From Sporosarcina sp. ACRSM (GTDB taxonomy: Bacteria; Bacillota; Bacilli; Bacillales_A; Planococcaceae), in NCBI RefSeq assembly GCF_022346545.1, contig NZ_JAKRNU010000001.1, positions 558,001-622,000 of the forward strand: a stretch of DNA of 64,000 nt, read 5' to 3'. The notes below the pieces were generated by a model, which saw nothing but the letters and a program-made list of their open reading frames with translations, had not been told where the DNA came from and searched no databases. The number at the start of each line of letters is the position of its first letter. Within the stretch, counting starts at the first letter, position 1. The translations under genes and the position numbers were made by a program. Shown in pieces: positions 1-10,000 of the stretch.

Positions 1-499
1 ACCAAAAGAAAACAGCCGCTAAGAAAAGGGTGATCGTAAAAACTGAATGATAGATCAAGTTTAACTTTATTTCATCCAAAACGAGCGGATAATGATACAA
101 CGAAAACAAAAGCGCAAAAACAATAATACTTAAAATCGGTTTTGTAAGAACCCTAAAGATTCCTCCAATGATTTTAGCATCCAATACTTTTTGCCACATC
201 CAGTTCGGTATCCCCATAATGAGTAATGGCGCTATCACAAACAGCAGGACCGCCATCTGGATCATATGAACATAAAACAAAATATGCCCCAGTAAATCAA
301 CAGGAGAGCCTTTCACAATGTATAGCAAAACAATAGCTATCGAAAAATAGCTGATTTCTTTACGCGTAACAGGAACTGCCCCTTCAATACGGTCACGCCA
401 TTTTACAGTAAGTAAAAAATATAAAACCACAAGAAGAACCAGTGTCAGAAAAAACCAAGGACTCCATAGCGCTCGGAATCCAAATATACTTAAAGGCAT
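1..499 (-). CDS. ctaG: CtaG, caa3 oxidase assembly factor (3' part only)
   Basis: The leftward reading frame begins at the ATG at 499 and runs off the left edge, so the C-terminal part is missing. About 166 residues are visible, beginning MPLSIFGFRALWSP, with several long hydrophobic helices typical of the CtaG_caa3 multi-pass membrane family. The start is preceded by a GGAGCG-type ribosome site. In Bacilli CtaG is needed to assemble active caa3 oxidase, probably at copper insertion. It follows ctaF, the usual position, but a terminator and its own promoter separate the two, so it may be transcribed independently. Confidence 0.88.
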   Translation of the reverse strand, partial: MPLSIFGFRALWSPWFFLTLVLLVVLYFLLTVKWRDRIEGAVPVTRKEISYFSIAIVLLYIVKGSPVDLLGHILFYVHMIQMAVLLFVIAPLLIMGIPNWMWQKVLDAKIIGGIFRVLTKPILSIIVFALLFSLYHYPLVLDEIKLNLIYHSVFTITLFLAAVFFW

Positions 500-534
500 A
501 TGTCCTAATCGCTCCTTCACTATCGTCTGATCTT

Positions 535-563
535 ATTATAAGTCGATTGTTGACCGAACACAA
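535..563 (-). promoter_or_regulatory. Probable ctaG promoter
   Basis: On the minus strand a perfect -10 TATAAT (535-540) lies 17 bp downstream of a weak -35 TTGTGT (558-563). It sits between the ctaF terminator and the ctaG start, about 36 bp ahead of the ATG. It would allow ctaG expression independent of the ctaCDEF transcript. Confidence 0.5.
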
Positions 564-594
564 TGAACGAACTATGACAAACGGTCTCTTATTG

Positions 595-634
595 AAAAAA
601 CCTGTAAAAGTCAAATGACTTCTACAGGTTTTTT
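595..634 (-). terminator. Rho-independent terminator after ctaF
   Basis: The inverted repeat AACCTGTA ... TACAGGTT has AAGTCA/TGACTT extending the stem. On the minus strand it is followed by a T run. It begins 7 bp past the ctaF stop codon and ends the ctaCDEF transcript. Confidence 0.75.
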
Positions 635-641
635 GATTTAT

Positions 642-989
642 TTACCACCAAACGATTGTAATATATCCGAGGAGCATCGCAAATGCAAGCAACACACCGA
701 TAAACATAAACAATGCTGCTACGTTATGACCTTTTTCATTCATATGCATGAAATAATACAATTGTAGAGCAACTTGCACTGCAGCAAATAGTAATATTAC
801 AGGAATGGTAAAGTAACTAGAGAATCCTAGTGTTTCATGTTGGTAAGCAGTGACGATCGAAAATGAAATCAACGTTAGGAAAATCATTAGCGAAAACATC
901 ATTACTTGACCGCGCATCGACTTTCTTGCACGTCGATGTGATAACGCTAGCTCATGGGCTGATTTTTTGTAAACTTCAATGTCCGCCAT
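642..989 (-). CDS. ctaF: Cytochrome caa3 oxidase subunit IV
   Basis: 115 residues with three predicted membrane helices (about 28-48, 60-80, 90-112), matching the small CtaF/CoxD subunit IV family (COX4_pro) of Bacillus caa3 oxidases. It is an accessory subunit that stabilises the oxidase core in the cytoplasmic membrane. The gene starts 1 bp from the ctaE stop codon, so translation is probably coupled. It is the last gene of ctaC-ctaD-ctaE-ctaF and is followed directly by a terminator. Length and charge pattern are normal for the family. Confidence 0.9.
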   Translation of the reverse strand: MADIEVYKKSAHELALSHRRARKSMRGQVMMFSLMIFLTLISFSIVTAYQHETLGFSSYFTIPVILLFAAVQVALQLYYFMHMNEKGHNVAALFMFIGVLLAFAMLLGYITIVWW

Positions 990-990
990 C

Positions 991-1617
991 TTAACCTATC
1001 ACTCCCATCAAGTAAACTACAGTGAAGATGAATACCCAAATTACGTCAATGAAGTGCCAGTAAAGCGAGAACGTATAATACTTGGTCGCATTATACAAGT
1101 TCAAGCCACGCTTCGCATTACGGAAGATGAGAAGCGTAATCCACACAAGACCCACTGCAACGTGGAAACCATGTGTTCCGACAAGCGTATAGAACGCAGA
1201 ACTGAACGCACTATTACTGTATGTGAAACCAAGCTGAACATAATGCGTAAATTCATACACTTCAAGTGCAAGGAAGCCAAGTCCTAGAAATGCAGTGATT
1301 GCAAGCCAAAGTTGCATCTTTTTGAAATTGTAGTTCTTCAAATGATACATCGCATAAACACTCGTCAGTGACGATGTCAGAAGAAGCATTGTCATGACGA
1401 AGACAAGCGGCAATTCATAAAGACTTTGTGTAGAAAATTCGAGTCCGCTTGGCCCTTTGTTTTTCAGCGCGAGATAGCCTCCGAATAATGTTGCAAAGAG
1501 AATGATCTCACCAGCAAGGAAGATCCAGAAACCGACAAATTTATTTTTCGCCTCGAGTGTAGCTTGCTCCGGATGATCCGGCCATGTTTCAGGGGTGAAT
1601 TTCTTATTCAAATCCAT
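991..1617 (-). CDS. ctaE: Cytochrome caa3 oxidase subunit III
   Basis: 208 residues with five hydrophobic helices, the size of the short Bacillus-type COX3 subunit. The ending YWHFIDVIWVFIF is a signature of the family and includes the conserved HFIDVIW motif. It is part of the membrane core of the aa3-type oxidase that reduces oxygen using electrons from cytochrome c. The start codon overlaps the ctaD stop (TGATG), showing tight coupling to subunit I. Nothing unusual is visible. Confidence 0.94.
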   Translation of the reverse strand: MDLNKKFTPETWPDHPEQATLEAKNKFVGFWIFLAGEIILFATLFGGYLALKNKGPSGLEFSTQSLYELPLVFVMTMLLLTSSLTSVYAMYHLKNYNFKKMQLWLAITAFLGLGFLALEVYEFTHYVQLGFTYSNSAFSSAFYTLVGTHGFHVAVGLVWITLLIFRNAKRGLNLYNATKYYTFSLYWHFIDVIWVFIFTVVYLMGVIG

Positions 1618-3491
1618 CAGTTAGACCCCCCTTTACTTTTCAAATCCCGAAGAACTTCTTCTTTCTTCACATAGTAACCAAGGTCATCTTTCACTGAGCG
1701 TAGACTCATTGCAATAAATGAAAGTAGAAGACCGAGGATAAGAACCGTTAGACCCCAAGTCGTTTCTGCACGGTACATCGCACCAAAACCAGCAATGAAC
1801 AAACCTAATGACATGAAGAATGGAATGATTGAACCGTTCGGCATATGGATATCCACAACAGGTTCTGATGGTGTAAATCCTGATTTATTCCCTTCCATTT
1901 TTTCAATCCACACAGTGTCAAGTCCACGTACAAGTGGTGTCTGTGTAAAGTTATAAAATGGTGGTGGTGATGGAACTGCCCACTCAAGTGTGCGGCCATC
2001 TTCCCAAGGGTCATTCGTAACCCGTACATTTTTAGCTGTTGTTATAATGATATTAATGACTAGAACCGTAAATCCGACCGCCATCATAAGCGCTCCGATT
2101 GTACTGATATAGTTCGCCGCATTCCAGCCTTGTCCGTCCATATATGTCCAAACACGACGTGGCATTCCCCAGAATCCTAACCAGTGCTGGATCAGGAATG
2201 TTAAATGGAAACCGATAAAGAAGAAGAAGAACGTCACTTTACCAAGTTTTTCACTCAACATCGTACCGAACATTTTTGGCCACCAATAATGTAGAGCAGC
2301 AAAGATTGCCAATACAACCCCACCGACGATAACGTAGTGGAAGTGAGCTACGATAAAGTATGAGTCATGCAATTGGTAGTCAAGCGGTGCAGCACCTTGC
2401 ATGACTCCCGTAACTCCACCCATTACGAATGACGGGATGAAGCCTAGTGCATAAAGCATCGGTGTTGTCACTTTGATGCTTCCGCCCCAAATCGTCAGCA
2501 ACCAGTTAAAGATCTTAACTCCGGTCGGAACAGCAATCGCCATCGTCGCTACTGCGAAAATCGCATTCGCTGTCGGACCAAGACCAACCGTAAACATATG
2601 GTGAGCCCATACCATGAAACCTAAGAAACCGATCAAGACGGTAGCGAATACCATCGCTGAATAACCGAAGAGACGTTTACGTGCGAAAACCGAGAAAATC
2701 TCCGAGAAAATACCGAACGCCGGTAAAATAAGAATATATACTTCAGGGTGACCCATAATCCAGAAAATATGCTCCCAGATAATTGTGTTTCCACCCATCG
2801 TATGATCGAAGAAGTTTGCACCGAACATACGGTCGAATGTTAACATGAATAACCCGATTGTAAATGGTGGGAACGCAAACAGGATCAAAGCGGACGCTAC
2901 AAACGTCGTCCATGTAAACATTGGCATACGCATGTATGTCATACCTGGTGCGCGCATGTTAATGATCGTAACAAGGAAGTTGATCCCCGCAATCAGCGTA
3001 CCTCCACCGGCGATTTGAAGTCCGATCGCATAGAAGTCCATACCGTGTCCTTCCGATGCAATCGCCAGTGATGTATAAGAAGTCCATCCTGAATCAGGCA
3101 CATGGCCGAAAAACCATGACAAGTTCAGGAAGATACCTCCAAAGATGAACATCCATAAACCTAACGAGTTAAGGAATGGGAACGCAACATCGCGTGCCCC
3201 GATCTGTAAAGGCATAATATAGTTCATGAAACCGAACAATATAGGCATGGCTGCTAGGAAAATCATCGTCGTTCCGTGCATCGTAATGAGCTCGTTAAAA
3301 AGCCCTGCACTGACTAGATCGTTATTTGGCGTAAGAAGCTGTAGACGAATGAGCATTGCTTCAATCCCACCAAGGATGAAAAAGAACAAGCCGCCCAGAA
3401 GGTACATAATTCCAACCTTCTTATGGTCGACGGATGTCATCCAGTCATACACCGTTGCACCAAAACCTCTTTTTTGAGCAACTGAACTCAA
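1617..3491 (-). CDS. ctaD: Cytochrome caa3 oxidase subunit I
   Basis: 624 residues, the usual length for Bacillus CtaD. It carries the heme-copper oxidase core: the HPEVYILILPAFGI segment, with the CuB histidine and cross-linked tyrosine, and HDSYFIVAHFHYV, which holds the heme a3/a ligand histidines. About 14 membrane helices are expected; the family pumps protons while reducing oxygen to water. The start is TTG at 3491, 8 bp after a strong GGAGG; no better ATG fits. It lies between ctaC and ctaE in the conserved operon order. Confidence 0.97.
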   Translation of the reverse strand: MSSVAQKRGFGATVYDWMTSVDHKKVGIMYLLGGLFFFILGGIEAMLIRLQLLTPNNDLVSAGLFNELITMHGTTMIFLAAMPILFGFMNYIMPLQIGARDVAFPFLNSLGLWMFIFGGIFLNLSWFFGHVPDSGWTSYTSLAIASEGHGMDFYAIGLQIAGGGTLIAGINFLVTIINMRAPGMTYMRMPMFTWTTFVASALILFAFPPFTIGLFMLTFDRMFGANFFDHTMGGNTIIWEHIFWIMGHPEVYILILPAFGIFSEIFSVFARKRLFGYSAMVFATVLIGFLGFMVWAHHMFTVGLGPTANAIFAVATMAIAVPTGVKIFNWLLTIWGGSIKVTTPMLYALGFIPSFVMGGVTGVMQGAAPLDYQLHDSYFIVAHFHYVIVGGVVLAIFAALHYWWPKMFGTMLSEKLGKVTFFFFFIGFHLTFLIQHWLGFWGMPRRVWTYMDGQGWNAANYISTIGALMMAVGFTVLVINIIITTAKNVRVTNDPWEDGRTLEWAVPSPPPFYNFTQTPLVRGLDTVWIEKMEGNKSGFTPSEPVVDIHMPNGSIIPFFMSLGLFIAGFGAMYRAETTWGLTVLILGLLLSFIAMSLRSVKDDLGYYVKKEEVLRDLKSKGGSN

Positions 3492-3526
3492 TTTGTTTAC
3501 CTCCTCTTCGAAATCACATTGGCAAA

Positions 3527-4591
3527 TTATTTTTCAACTGACAGTCCCATCAAATACGCTGCGATTGCATCAAGCTCCTCATCAGAAAACTGAGTGAACG
3601 ATGGCATCGTATTCCCTGGTTTGTACTTTTGTGTATCAGTGATCCAGTTTTTCAGATCTTCTTCTGTATGGTCCATATAACCTGCTACGCGGTTACGGTC
3701 ACCGAATGTCGCAAGGTTGGGCCCAGCCGCTCCTGATTCACCGACAGCTGACACTGCGTGACAACCGATACAGCTTTGCGCGAACAATTCTTCACCTTGG
3801 CTAACAGCTGTATCAGCTACACGGTCGCCCGTCGCTTGCATTGCTGTTACCCAGTTATCAAATTCTGCCCGTGGCATCGTCTTCACTTTGAAGTCCATTA
3901 GCGCATGCGATGGGCCGCAAAGCTCCGCACATTTACCGTAGAAAACGCCATCTTTCAAATCTTTAGAGTCTTTTTCAAAAACAAGATAGAACTTGTTGAC
4001 GTTCTCAACGTTCGTATCCAGTTTACCGCCTACTGCCGGAATCCAGAAGGAGTGCTTGACATCGGCTGCGATCAGGTTGAAATAGACTTTTTCGTCCATT
4101 GGTACAACCAATTCTTGCGCAGTGACGATTCCAAGATCAGGGTATTCAAATTCCCACCAGTAGAGTTTTGCCGTAACGTCTACGACAAGATTTTCCGCGT
4201 TTCCGTCTTCATCTACCGCATCCATCGCTGATACATCCCCAAGTTTATATGTGTAATAAACTGATGGAACAGCCATAATCAGAACAAGGATGATCGGAAT
4301 GATTGTCCATATAAGTTCGAGTGTATGGCTTCCTTCCACTTGTTCCGGGATGTGATCCTCACCCAATTTTGAACGTCGGAAACGAATGAGTGAAATCACA
4401 TAGATGGTTACTACAACAAAGATGACCAATAACATGATCGCCGATGTTAGCATCAGCAAATTGAATTGATCCCTTCCGACTTCACCAGCCGGGAGAAGCG
4501 TAGATAGCTCTTCTTGGCCACATCCCGCAAGGAACACGGTAAGAGCTGCTAATAGAGAAAAGAGACGCCACTTTTTGAGTCCTTTCATCAT
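3527..4591 (-). CDS. ctaC: Cytochrome caa3 oxidase subunit II with fused cytochrome c
   Basis: 354-residue lipoprotein. A signal peptide ends in the lipobox LAGC (Cys about 24), followed by two membrane helices. The CuA domain has the ligand set CAELCGPSHALM (about 221-232). The C-terminal cytochrome c domain has heme motif CIGCH (about 274-278) and a likely Met ligand in TMPSF (about 329). The fused cytochrome c defines the caa3 type: it delivers electrons to CuA outside the membrane. It is the first gene of ctaCDEF. Two adjacent ATG codons (4591, 4588) could both serve as start; the ribosome site upstream is only moderate. Confidence 0.96.
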   Translation of the reverse strand: MMKGLKKWRLFSLLAALTVFLAGCGQEELSTLLPAGEVGRDQFNLLMLTSAIMLLVIFVVVTIYVISLIRFRRSKLGEDHIPEQVEGSHTLELIWTIIPIILVLIMAVPSVYYTYKLGDVSAMDAVDEDGNAENLVVDVTAKLYWWEFEYPDLGIVTAQELVVPMDEKVYFNLIAADVKHSFWIPAVGGKLDTNVENVNKFYLVFEKDSKDLKDGVFYGKCAELCGPSHALMDFKVKTMPRAEFDNWVTAMQATGDRVADTAVSQGEELFAQSCIGCHAVSAVGESGAAGPNLATFGDRNRVAGYMDHTEEDLKNWITDTQKYKPGNTMPSFTQFSDEELDAIAAYLMGLSVEK

Positions 4592-4691
4592 CGCTTAATG
4601 ATACCTCTCTTTCTGAAAAAATGTTTTCTTGTCCTGAGGACTGTTGACCTTTTATATATGAATTCCTGTTCAAAGAAAGAATTCCCGTTTA

Positions 4692-5609
4692 TCATATAAA
4701 AATCGAGAAAATAATCATGGCAACAAATAGGATTGTCATGTAATTCAAGGAATAGACGAACATCCCGGTTGCCCATTTCAAATCATCTTTCACTGTAAAG
4801 CCTTTCACCGCTAAATAGAGCCATCCGATATTCAATGCTGTCGCCAATACAAGGAACCCGATTCCGAGCTGTGGCAGCAGGAATGGAATGGGAAATAATA
4901 AGAGCACCCATCCTAACATCGACTTCTTCGTTCTTTTGAACCCTTTGACAACTGGCAGCATCGGTATGTTCGCTGCTCGATACTCCTCTGTCCGGCGCAT
5001 TGCCAACGCATAGAAATGCGGCGGTTGCCAGACGAACATGATAAAAAACAATGCCCAAGCGCCAGCGCCCAATGCCGGTTCAACTGCAGCCCAGCCGATC
5101 AAAGGCGGAATGGCACCGGAAATACTTCCGACGACTGTATTGCTGACATGCTTTCGCTTTGACCACATCGAATAGAGTACAACATAACTGAAGATACCCG
5201 CAAGTCCCCATAAGCCAGCGGCTAGAGAGGCTGAAAACAATAAGATTTCACCTACGACAATGAAAGTGAGCGCAAGTGCCAACACAGCCGGTGCTTTGAA
5301 TCGACCTGTGACTGTCGGTCTGGAATTCGTTCTTGTCATGATCGGATCGATATCCCGATCGATTAAGTTATTCAATGCCGCTGATCCGGCAATGATCAAT
5401 CCCGATCCGCCCAAAGCGTAAACGAGCAAATCGAGCTTATGTAGAAAGTGGCCGCCTGTGAATTGGATTGCTAGAAATAGTCCAGTGAACGTCGTGATCA
5501 TATTCGAATTGACAATACCGATTTTAATAAGTGCTAGAAAATCCTTTAACAGAGAAGCCGTCACAACCTCAGATTCAGTACGTGTAGAAATTGTACGACC
5601 GTTTGACAT
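4692..5609 (-). CDS. ctaB: Protoheme IX farnesyltransferase (heme O synthase)
   Basis: 305-residue UbiA-family prenyltransferase with about nine membrane helices. The first Asp-rich motif is NNLIDRDIDPIMTRT (about 101-115). The second conserved region includes WQPPHFYALAMRRTEEYR. It transfers farnesyl to heme B to make heme O, the precursor of the heme A used by the caa3 oxidase. It has a strong AGGAGGGGGA ribosome site and precedes ctaC by about 100 bp. It is transcribed divergently from ctaA, as in B. subtilis. Confidence 0.95.
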   Translation of the reverse strand: MSNGRTISTRTESEVVTASLLKDFLALIKIGIVNSNMITTFTGLFLAIQFTGGHFLHKLDLLVYALGGSGLIIAGSAALNNLIDRDIDPIMTRTNSRPTVTGRFKAPAVLALALTFIVVGEILLFSASLAAGLWGLAGIFSYVVLYSMWSKRKHVSNTVVGSISGAIPPLIGWAAVEPALGAGAWALFFIMFVWQPPHFYALAMRRTEEYRAANIPMLPVVKGFKRTKKSMLGWVLLLFPIPFLLPQLGIGFLVLATALNIGWLYLAVKGFTVKDDLKWATGMFVYSLNYMTILFVAMIIFSIFI

Positions 5610-5931
5610 GTTCCCCCTCCTTTCAAAATTGTCGGTATCCCCACTTTACTTAACTATAGCGAAAATTAGGACTGATTTCTATACTAAAGCAAGATTTCCC
5701 CTATTTTCCGTGGAAGAACGACATATATATTCTGATACCCTATCTATAGTAAATCATTTCTATTACCCTTTTGTGAAGTTAAAGCGTCTTTTTTATGAAC
5801 AATTTGTGAATTGAGCCTCTATTACATGCTTTTTCACCGTTCGACATTGTTTTTACACGCTTTTTTCGTTATCATCGGAAACGTAACGAATATTTAATCA
5901 TGGTCATCAAACATAAAGTAGGTGTCTTTTT
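5610..5931. promoter_or_regulatory. ctaB-ctaA divergent control region with ResD-like boxes
   Basis: This 322-bp gap holds no gene. Two TTGTGAA sequences lie on the plus strand at 5771-5777 and 5804-5810, 33 bp (about three helix turns) apart. They resemble the TTTGTGAA core bound by the oxygen-limitation regulator ResD, which controls ctaA and ctaB in B. subtilis. A likely ctaA promoter is TTGTTT (5847-5852), a 17-bp spacer, and TATCAT (5870-5875). The ctaB side has the -10-like TATAGT (minus strand, near 5655-5660) without a convincing -35, consistent with activator dependence. Confidence 0.45.
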
Positions 5932-6834
5932 TTGAATTATAACAAGTATTTGAAATGGTTTGCTGTCGCCTCGACAATCGGGATGCTTCTCATTTTACTG
6001 GGCGGAGCCCTCGTAACGAAAACCGACAGCGGGATGGGGTGTGGAAGGCACTGGCCCGGATGTAACGGCCAACTGATTCCCGACGAAATCACCCCTGAAG
6101 TACTTATTGAATTTTCACATCGGTTAGTTACCGGTGCCGTCGGTATCTTTATTGTCGTTTTGGCTGTTTGGTCTTGGAAAGCGCTTGGACATGTTCGGGA
6201 AACGAAATTTTTAGCGTTTATGGCTGTCTTCTTTCTAATTTTGCAAGCATTGATCGGAGCTGCCCAAGTATTATGGGGACAAGGCGATTTCATCCTTGCG
6301 CTTCACTTCGGTATTTCACTCATCTCCTTTGCAGCAGTCCTGTTATTGACACTTCTCATTTTTGAAGTGGATCAAAAATTCGATGCGGACAAAATACGGA
6401 TCGGGAAACGTTTAAAATGGCATACAATTGGTGTATCCGTCTATTCCTATATCGTTGTCTATACCGGGGCTCTCGTTCGTCATACAGATTCGGGACTCGT
6501 TTGCTCAGACTGGCCACTTTGCCGGAATGGCGCTTTCGAACTTCCACGTAATCTATTTGAATGGGTACAGATGGGCCATAGAGCCGCGGCTGCACTGATC
6601 TTCATCTGGATTGGGATCATCATGCTCCATGCGATACGTCATTATGCACAACAACGTGCCATCTACTGGGGATGGATCATCGCTTTCATACTTGTAACAC
6701 TCCAGGTGATTACCGGTATGACCGTCGTTCTGACAAAGCTCAATCTCTATATCGCTTTGCTTCACTCATTGTTCATTACCCTCCTTTTCGGTTTACTAAC
6801 GTATATGATTCTACTGGTTTCTAGAAGTAAATAA
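5932..6834 (+). CDS. ctaA: Heme A synthase
   Basis: 300 residues, eight membrane helices in two homologous four-helix halves. Conserved histidines include HRLVTG (about 64) in the first half and GHRAAA in the second. Paired cysteines (CGRHWPGC near 37-44 and CSDWPLC near 191-197) are typical of Bacillus CtaA. It oxidises heme O to heme A. The start is TTG at 5932, a few bases after a GTAGGTG ribosome site; there is no in-frame ATG at the expected N-terminus. It is divergent from ctaB and convergent with pycA. Confidence 0.94.
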   Translation: MNYNKYLKWFAVASTIGMLLILLGGALVTKTDSGMGCGRHWPGCNGQLIPDEITPEVLIEFSHRLVTGAVGIFIVVLAVWSWKALGHVRETKFLAFMAVFFLILQALIGAAQVLWGQGDFILALHFGISLISFAAVLLLTLLIFEVDQKFDADKIRIGKRLKWHTIGVSVYSYIVVYTGALVRHTDSGLVCSDWPLCRNGAFELPRNLFEWVQMGHRAAAALIFIWIGIIMLHAIRHYAQQRAIYWGWIIAFILVTLQVITGMTVVLTKLNLYIALLHSLFITLLFGLLTYMILLVSRSK

Positions 6835-6846
6835 ATAACATGTATA

Positions 6847-6879
6847 AAGGACCTCCTCATAACGAGAAGGTCCTTTTTA
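6847..6879 (+). terminator. Terminator after ctaA
   Basis: The hairpin AAGGACCT ... AGGTCCTT has an inner CTC/GAG extension and is followed by TTTTTA. It lies 12 bp downstream of the ctaA stop. Its T tract merges into the left end of a family A repeat. Confidence 0.8.
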
Positions 6880-7070
6880 TCTTCATTCAGTAGAAGACTC
6901 CCACCTCGATAGGTGGCAAGATGAATGCGGTTTTGTTTCCTGTTCAGCGGGTGTTCAAACGCCCGCTGAACGAAGATAAAGCCTCCGGCGGATGTCACAG
7001 ATTTTGAAAGGAGTTAATTGAGCCTTGCGCAATTCAAAATCTGGACGCAATCACGCCAAGGCGTGATTGA
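6877..7070. repeat. Structured repeat family A, copy 1 (194 bp)
   Basis: First of three copies of exactly 194 bp. On the plus strand it has an outer stem beginning TTATCTTCATTCAG and closing with GCTGAACGAAGATAA. It encloses a TCCCACCT/AGGTGGCA hairpin and a GTTCAGCGGG/CCCGCTGAAC hairpin. Next come the near-invariant GCCTCCGGCGGATGTCAC, then a CAGATTTTGAA/TTCAAAATCTG stem with an inner AATTG...CAATT hairpin, and finally AATCACGCC/GGCGTGATT (7049-7068). It lies between convergent ctaA and pycA and ends 5 bp from the pycA stop. No protein is encoded. It may be a mobile RNA element; the active strand is uncertain. Confidence 0.8.
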
Positions 7071-7075
7071 ATGTT

Positions 7076-10000
7076 TTATTGCTCCAATTCAATCAGTAAA
7101 TCGCCGGTTGCAATCGATTCGCCTGCTGAAACGTAAATCTCTTTCACGACGCCATCGAACGGTGCTTGGATCGTCGTTTCCATTTTCATCGCCTCTGTGA
7201 TGAGCAGATGCTCGCCGCGCTTCACTTTAGCGCCATGCGAGACGGCTACTTTCAAAACGGTTCCCGGCATCGTCGCTGCGATATGAGCGGCATTCGAAAG
7301 ATCTGCCTTTTGTTTGCGGATCGTGACAGACTCAACACTTAAATCATCAATGATCACTTCACGCGGTTGACCATTCAACTCAAAGTAAATGACTCGCGTC
7401 GCATCGGATTGTGGTTCACCGATCGAAACAAGCTTAACGATCAATGTCTTCCCTTTTTCGATTTCAATTTCGACTTCCTCGCCTAAGCGCATTCCATAGA
7501 GGAATTCAGGCGTCGGGATCACCGATACATCCCCGAATTGTTGGTTCATCTTCGCATATTCCTCGAACACTTTCGGATATAAAGCATACGAGAGGACTTC
7601 ATGACTTGTAACAGGACGTCCCAATTTTTGATTCAATTCATCACGCATTTGAACAAAGTCGGCATCCTCCAACAACTCCCCTGGACGGACGGTGATCGCT
7701 TCACGTTCTTTTAGAATGACTTTTTGCAGTTCTTCCGGGAATCCGCCATACGGTTGACCGATATATCCTTCGAAAAACTCAATTACGGATTCTGGGAAGT
7801 CGATCGATTTCCCTCTTTCCAGAACGGACTCTTCATCCAAATCATTCTGGACCATGAACAATGCCATATCCCCGACAACTTTGGAAGAAGGCGTCACTTT
7901 GACGACATCGCCGAACAATAGGTTCACGCGGGAATACATATCCTTCACATCTTCCCAACGTTCGCCCAAGCCGACCGCTTTTGCTTGTTGTTGTAGGTTG
8001 GAATATTGTCCACCCGGCATCTCGTGTACGTAAATTTCCGAATGCGGACTAATCATCCCACTTTCGAAATGCTGGTAATACTTCCGGACATCTTCCCAGT
8101 AGTAGGACAATTCTTCAAGTGCTTGCACATTTGTACGCACATTGCGTTTACCACCTTGTAGCGCATAGTGCAAGGAGCTTGCAGAAGGTTGGGAAGTGAG
8201 ACCCGCCATCGATCCGAGCGCTGTATCGACAATATCTACACCTGCTTCAACCGCTTTTGCATACATGAAGATCCCATTGCCGCTCGTATCATGTGAATGC
8301 AGATGAATCGGCAGATCCACCGTCTCTTTCAATTCAGAAATCAAGCGATAGGCCGCTTCCGGTTTCAGCAATCCCGCCATATCTTTAATCGCAAGAATAT
8401 GGGCACCAGCCGCTTCCAGCTCTTTTGCCATTTCTTTATAATAGCCGACCGTATATTTCGCACGGGAATCGTCTAAGATATCCCCTGTATAACAAATGGC
8501 CGCTTCTGCAATTTTTCCAGCTTCACGCGTTGCGTCAATCGCCACTTCCATCCCTTTGATCCAGTTCAGACTGTCAAAGATCCGGAACACATCAATTCCC
8601 GCTTCTGCGGACTTCTGGACAAACTCACGAATGACATTGTCGGGATAATTTTTATAACCGACAGCATTTGCCCCTCTGAATAACATTTGGAATAAGACGT
8701 TCGGAATTTGTTCCCGTAATTTCAATAGTCGATCCCAAGGGCTTTCTTTCAAAAATCGGTAAGAGACGTCAAATGTAGCACCGCCCCACATTTCATAAGA
8801 AAACAGATCGGGCATCAGCCTCGCGGATTCGGAGGCAATTGATGTAATATCGGACGTTCGGACACGCGTAGCCAACAGCGATTGGTGTGCATCCCGGAAA
8901 GTCGTGTCTGTTAATAAGACATCATTCTGCTCTTTAATCCATTTTACGAGTCCTTCCGCTCCGCGTTCGTCCAAAATCTGCTTCGTGCCAGCTGGAGGCG
9001 GTGCAAGCAAATCGACTTGCGGCTTTCTGACTGGATGGAATACCGGTTTTGACTCCTTTCCGATACCCGGGAATCCGTTGATCGTCACATTCCCGATGTA
9101 ATTCAACATTTTCGTTCCACGGTCTAAACGCTTTGGAAATAGGAAAAGCTCCGGCGTCGAATCAATAAAGCTTGTATCATAATTCCCATTGAGGAAATCT
9201 TTATGTTTCACAACATTTCCAAGGAACGGGATATTCGTTTTAATCCCACGGATCCTGAATTCTTGTAAGTTTCTGTCCATTTTGGATGCAGCTTCGCGGA
9301 ACGTCATGCCCCACGTAGAAACTTTAACTAGCAAGGAATCATAATATGGTGTGATGACAGCACCTTGGAATCCATTTCCGGCATCCAATCGAACTCCGAA
9401 ACCACCACCAGAACGATAGACCATTAGCTTACCAGTATCCGGCATGAAATCATTCAACGGATCTTCCGTCGTTACGCGGGATTGAATCGCATAACCGAAT
9501 AACGGAACTTCCTGCTGATGAGGAATGGCCGTTTCCCCTTTATGCAAATCTTGTCCATCCGCAATATGAATTTGAGCATGAACGATATCAACACCTGTAA
9601 TCATTTCGGTGATCGTATGCTCAACTTGAATCCGTGGATTCACTTCGATGAAATAGAAACGCCCATCGGCAACGAGAAATTCAACAGTGCCCGCATTTAT
9701 ATAGTCTACATTACGCATCAGCTGAACAGCTGCATCACAGATTTGTTGACGCAATCCCTCTTCCAATGAAATAGATGGGGCAATTTCCACCACTTTCTGA
9801 TGGCGTCTTTGAATTGAGCAATCACGCTCATACAAGTGGATCACATTCCCGAACGAATCCCCGAGAACTTGTACTTCAATATGCTTTGGCTGATTGATAT
9901 ATTTTTCAACGTATACTTCATCCGATCCGAAGGCCGATTTAGCTTCAGATCTCGCCCGCTCATAGGCTTCCAGCACTTCATCGGCAGTTTGGACGATCCG

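Noticed and set aside
979..1287. 102-codon plus-strand open frame over ctaE
   Set aside because: It lies entirely antisense to the well-conserved ctaE gene, has no ribosome site and reads as random sequence.
4650..4690. GAATTC inverted repeat between ctaC and ctaB
   Set aside because: Only a six-base palindrome repeated once, without promoter context; likely chance in AT-rich DNA.
6877..7070. Family A copies as simple rho-independent terminators or a riboswitch
   Set aside because: Only the last stem is terminator-like and it lacks a T run. The copies lie at unrelated genes, mostly downstream of coding regions, which does not fit a riboswitch.
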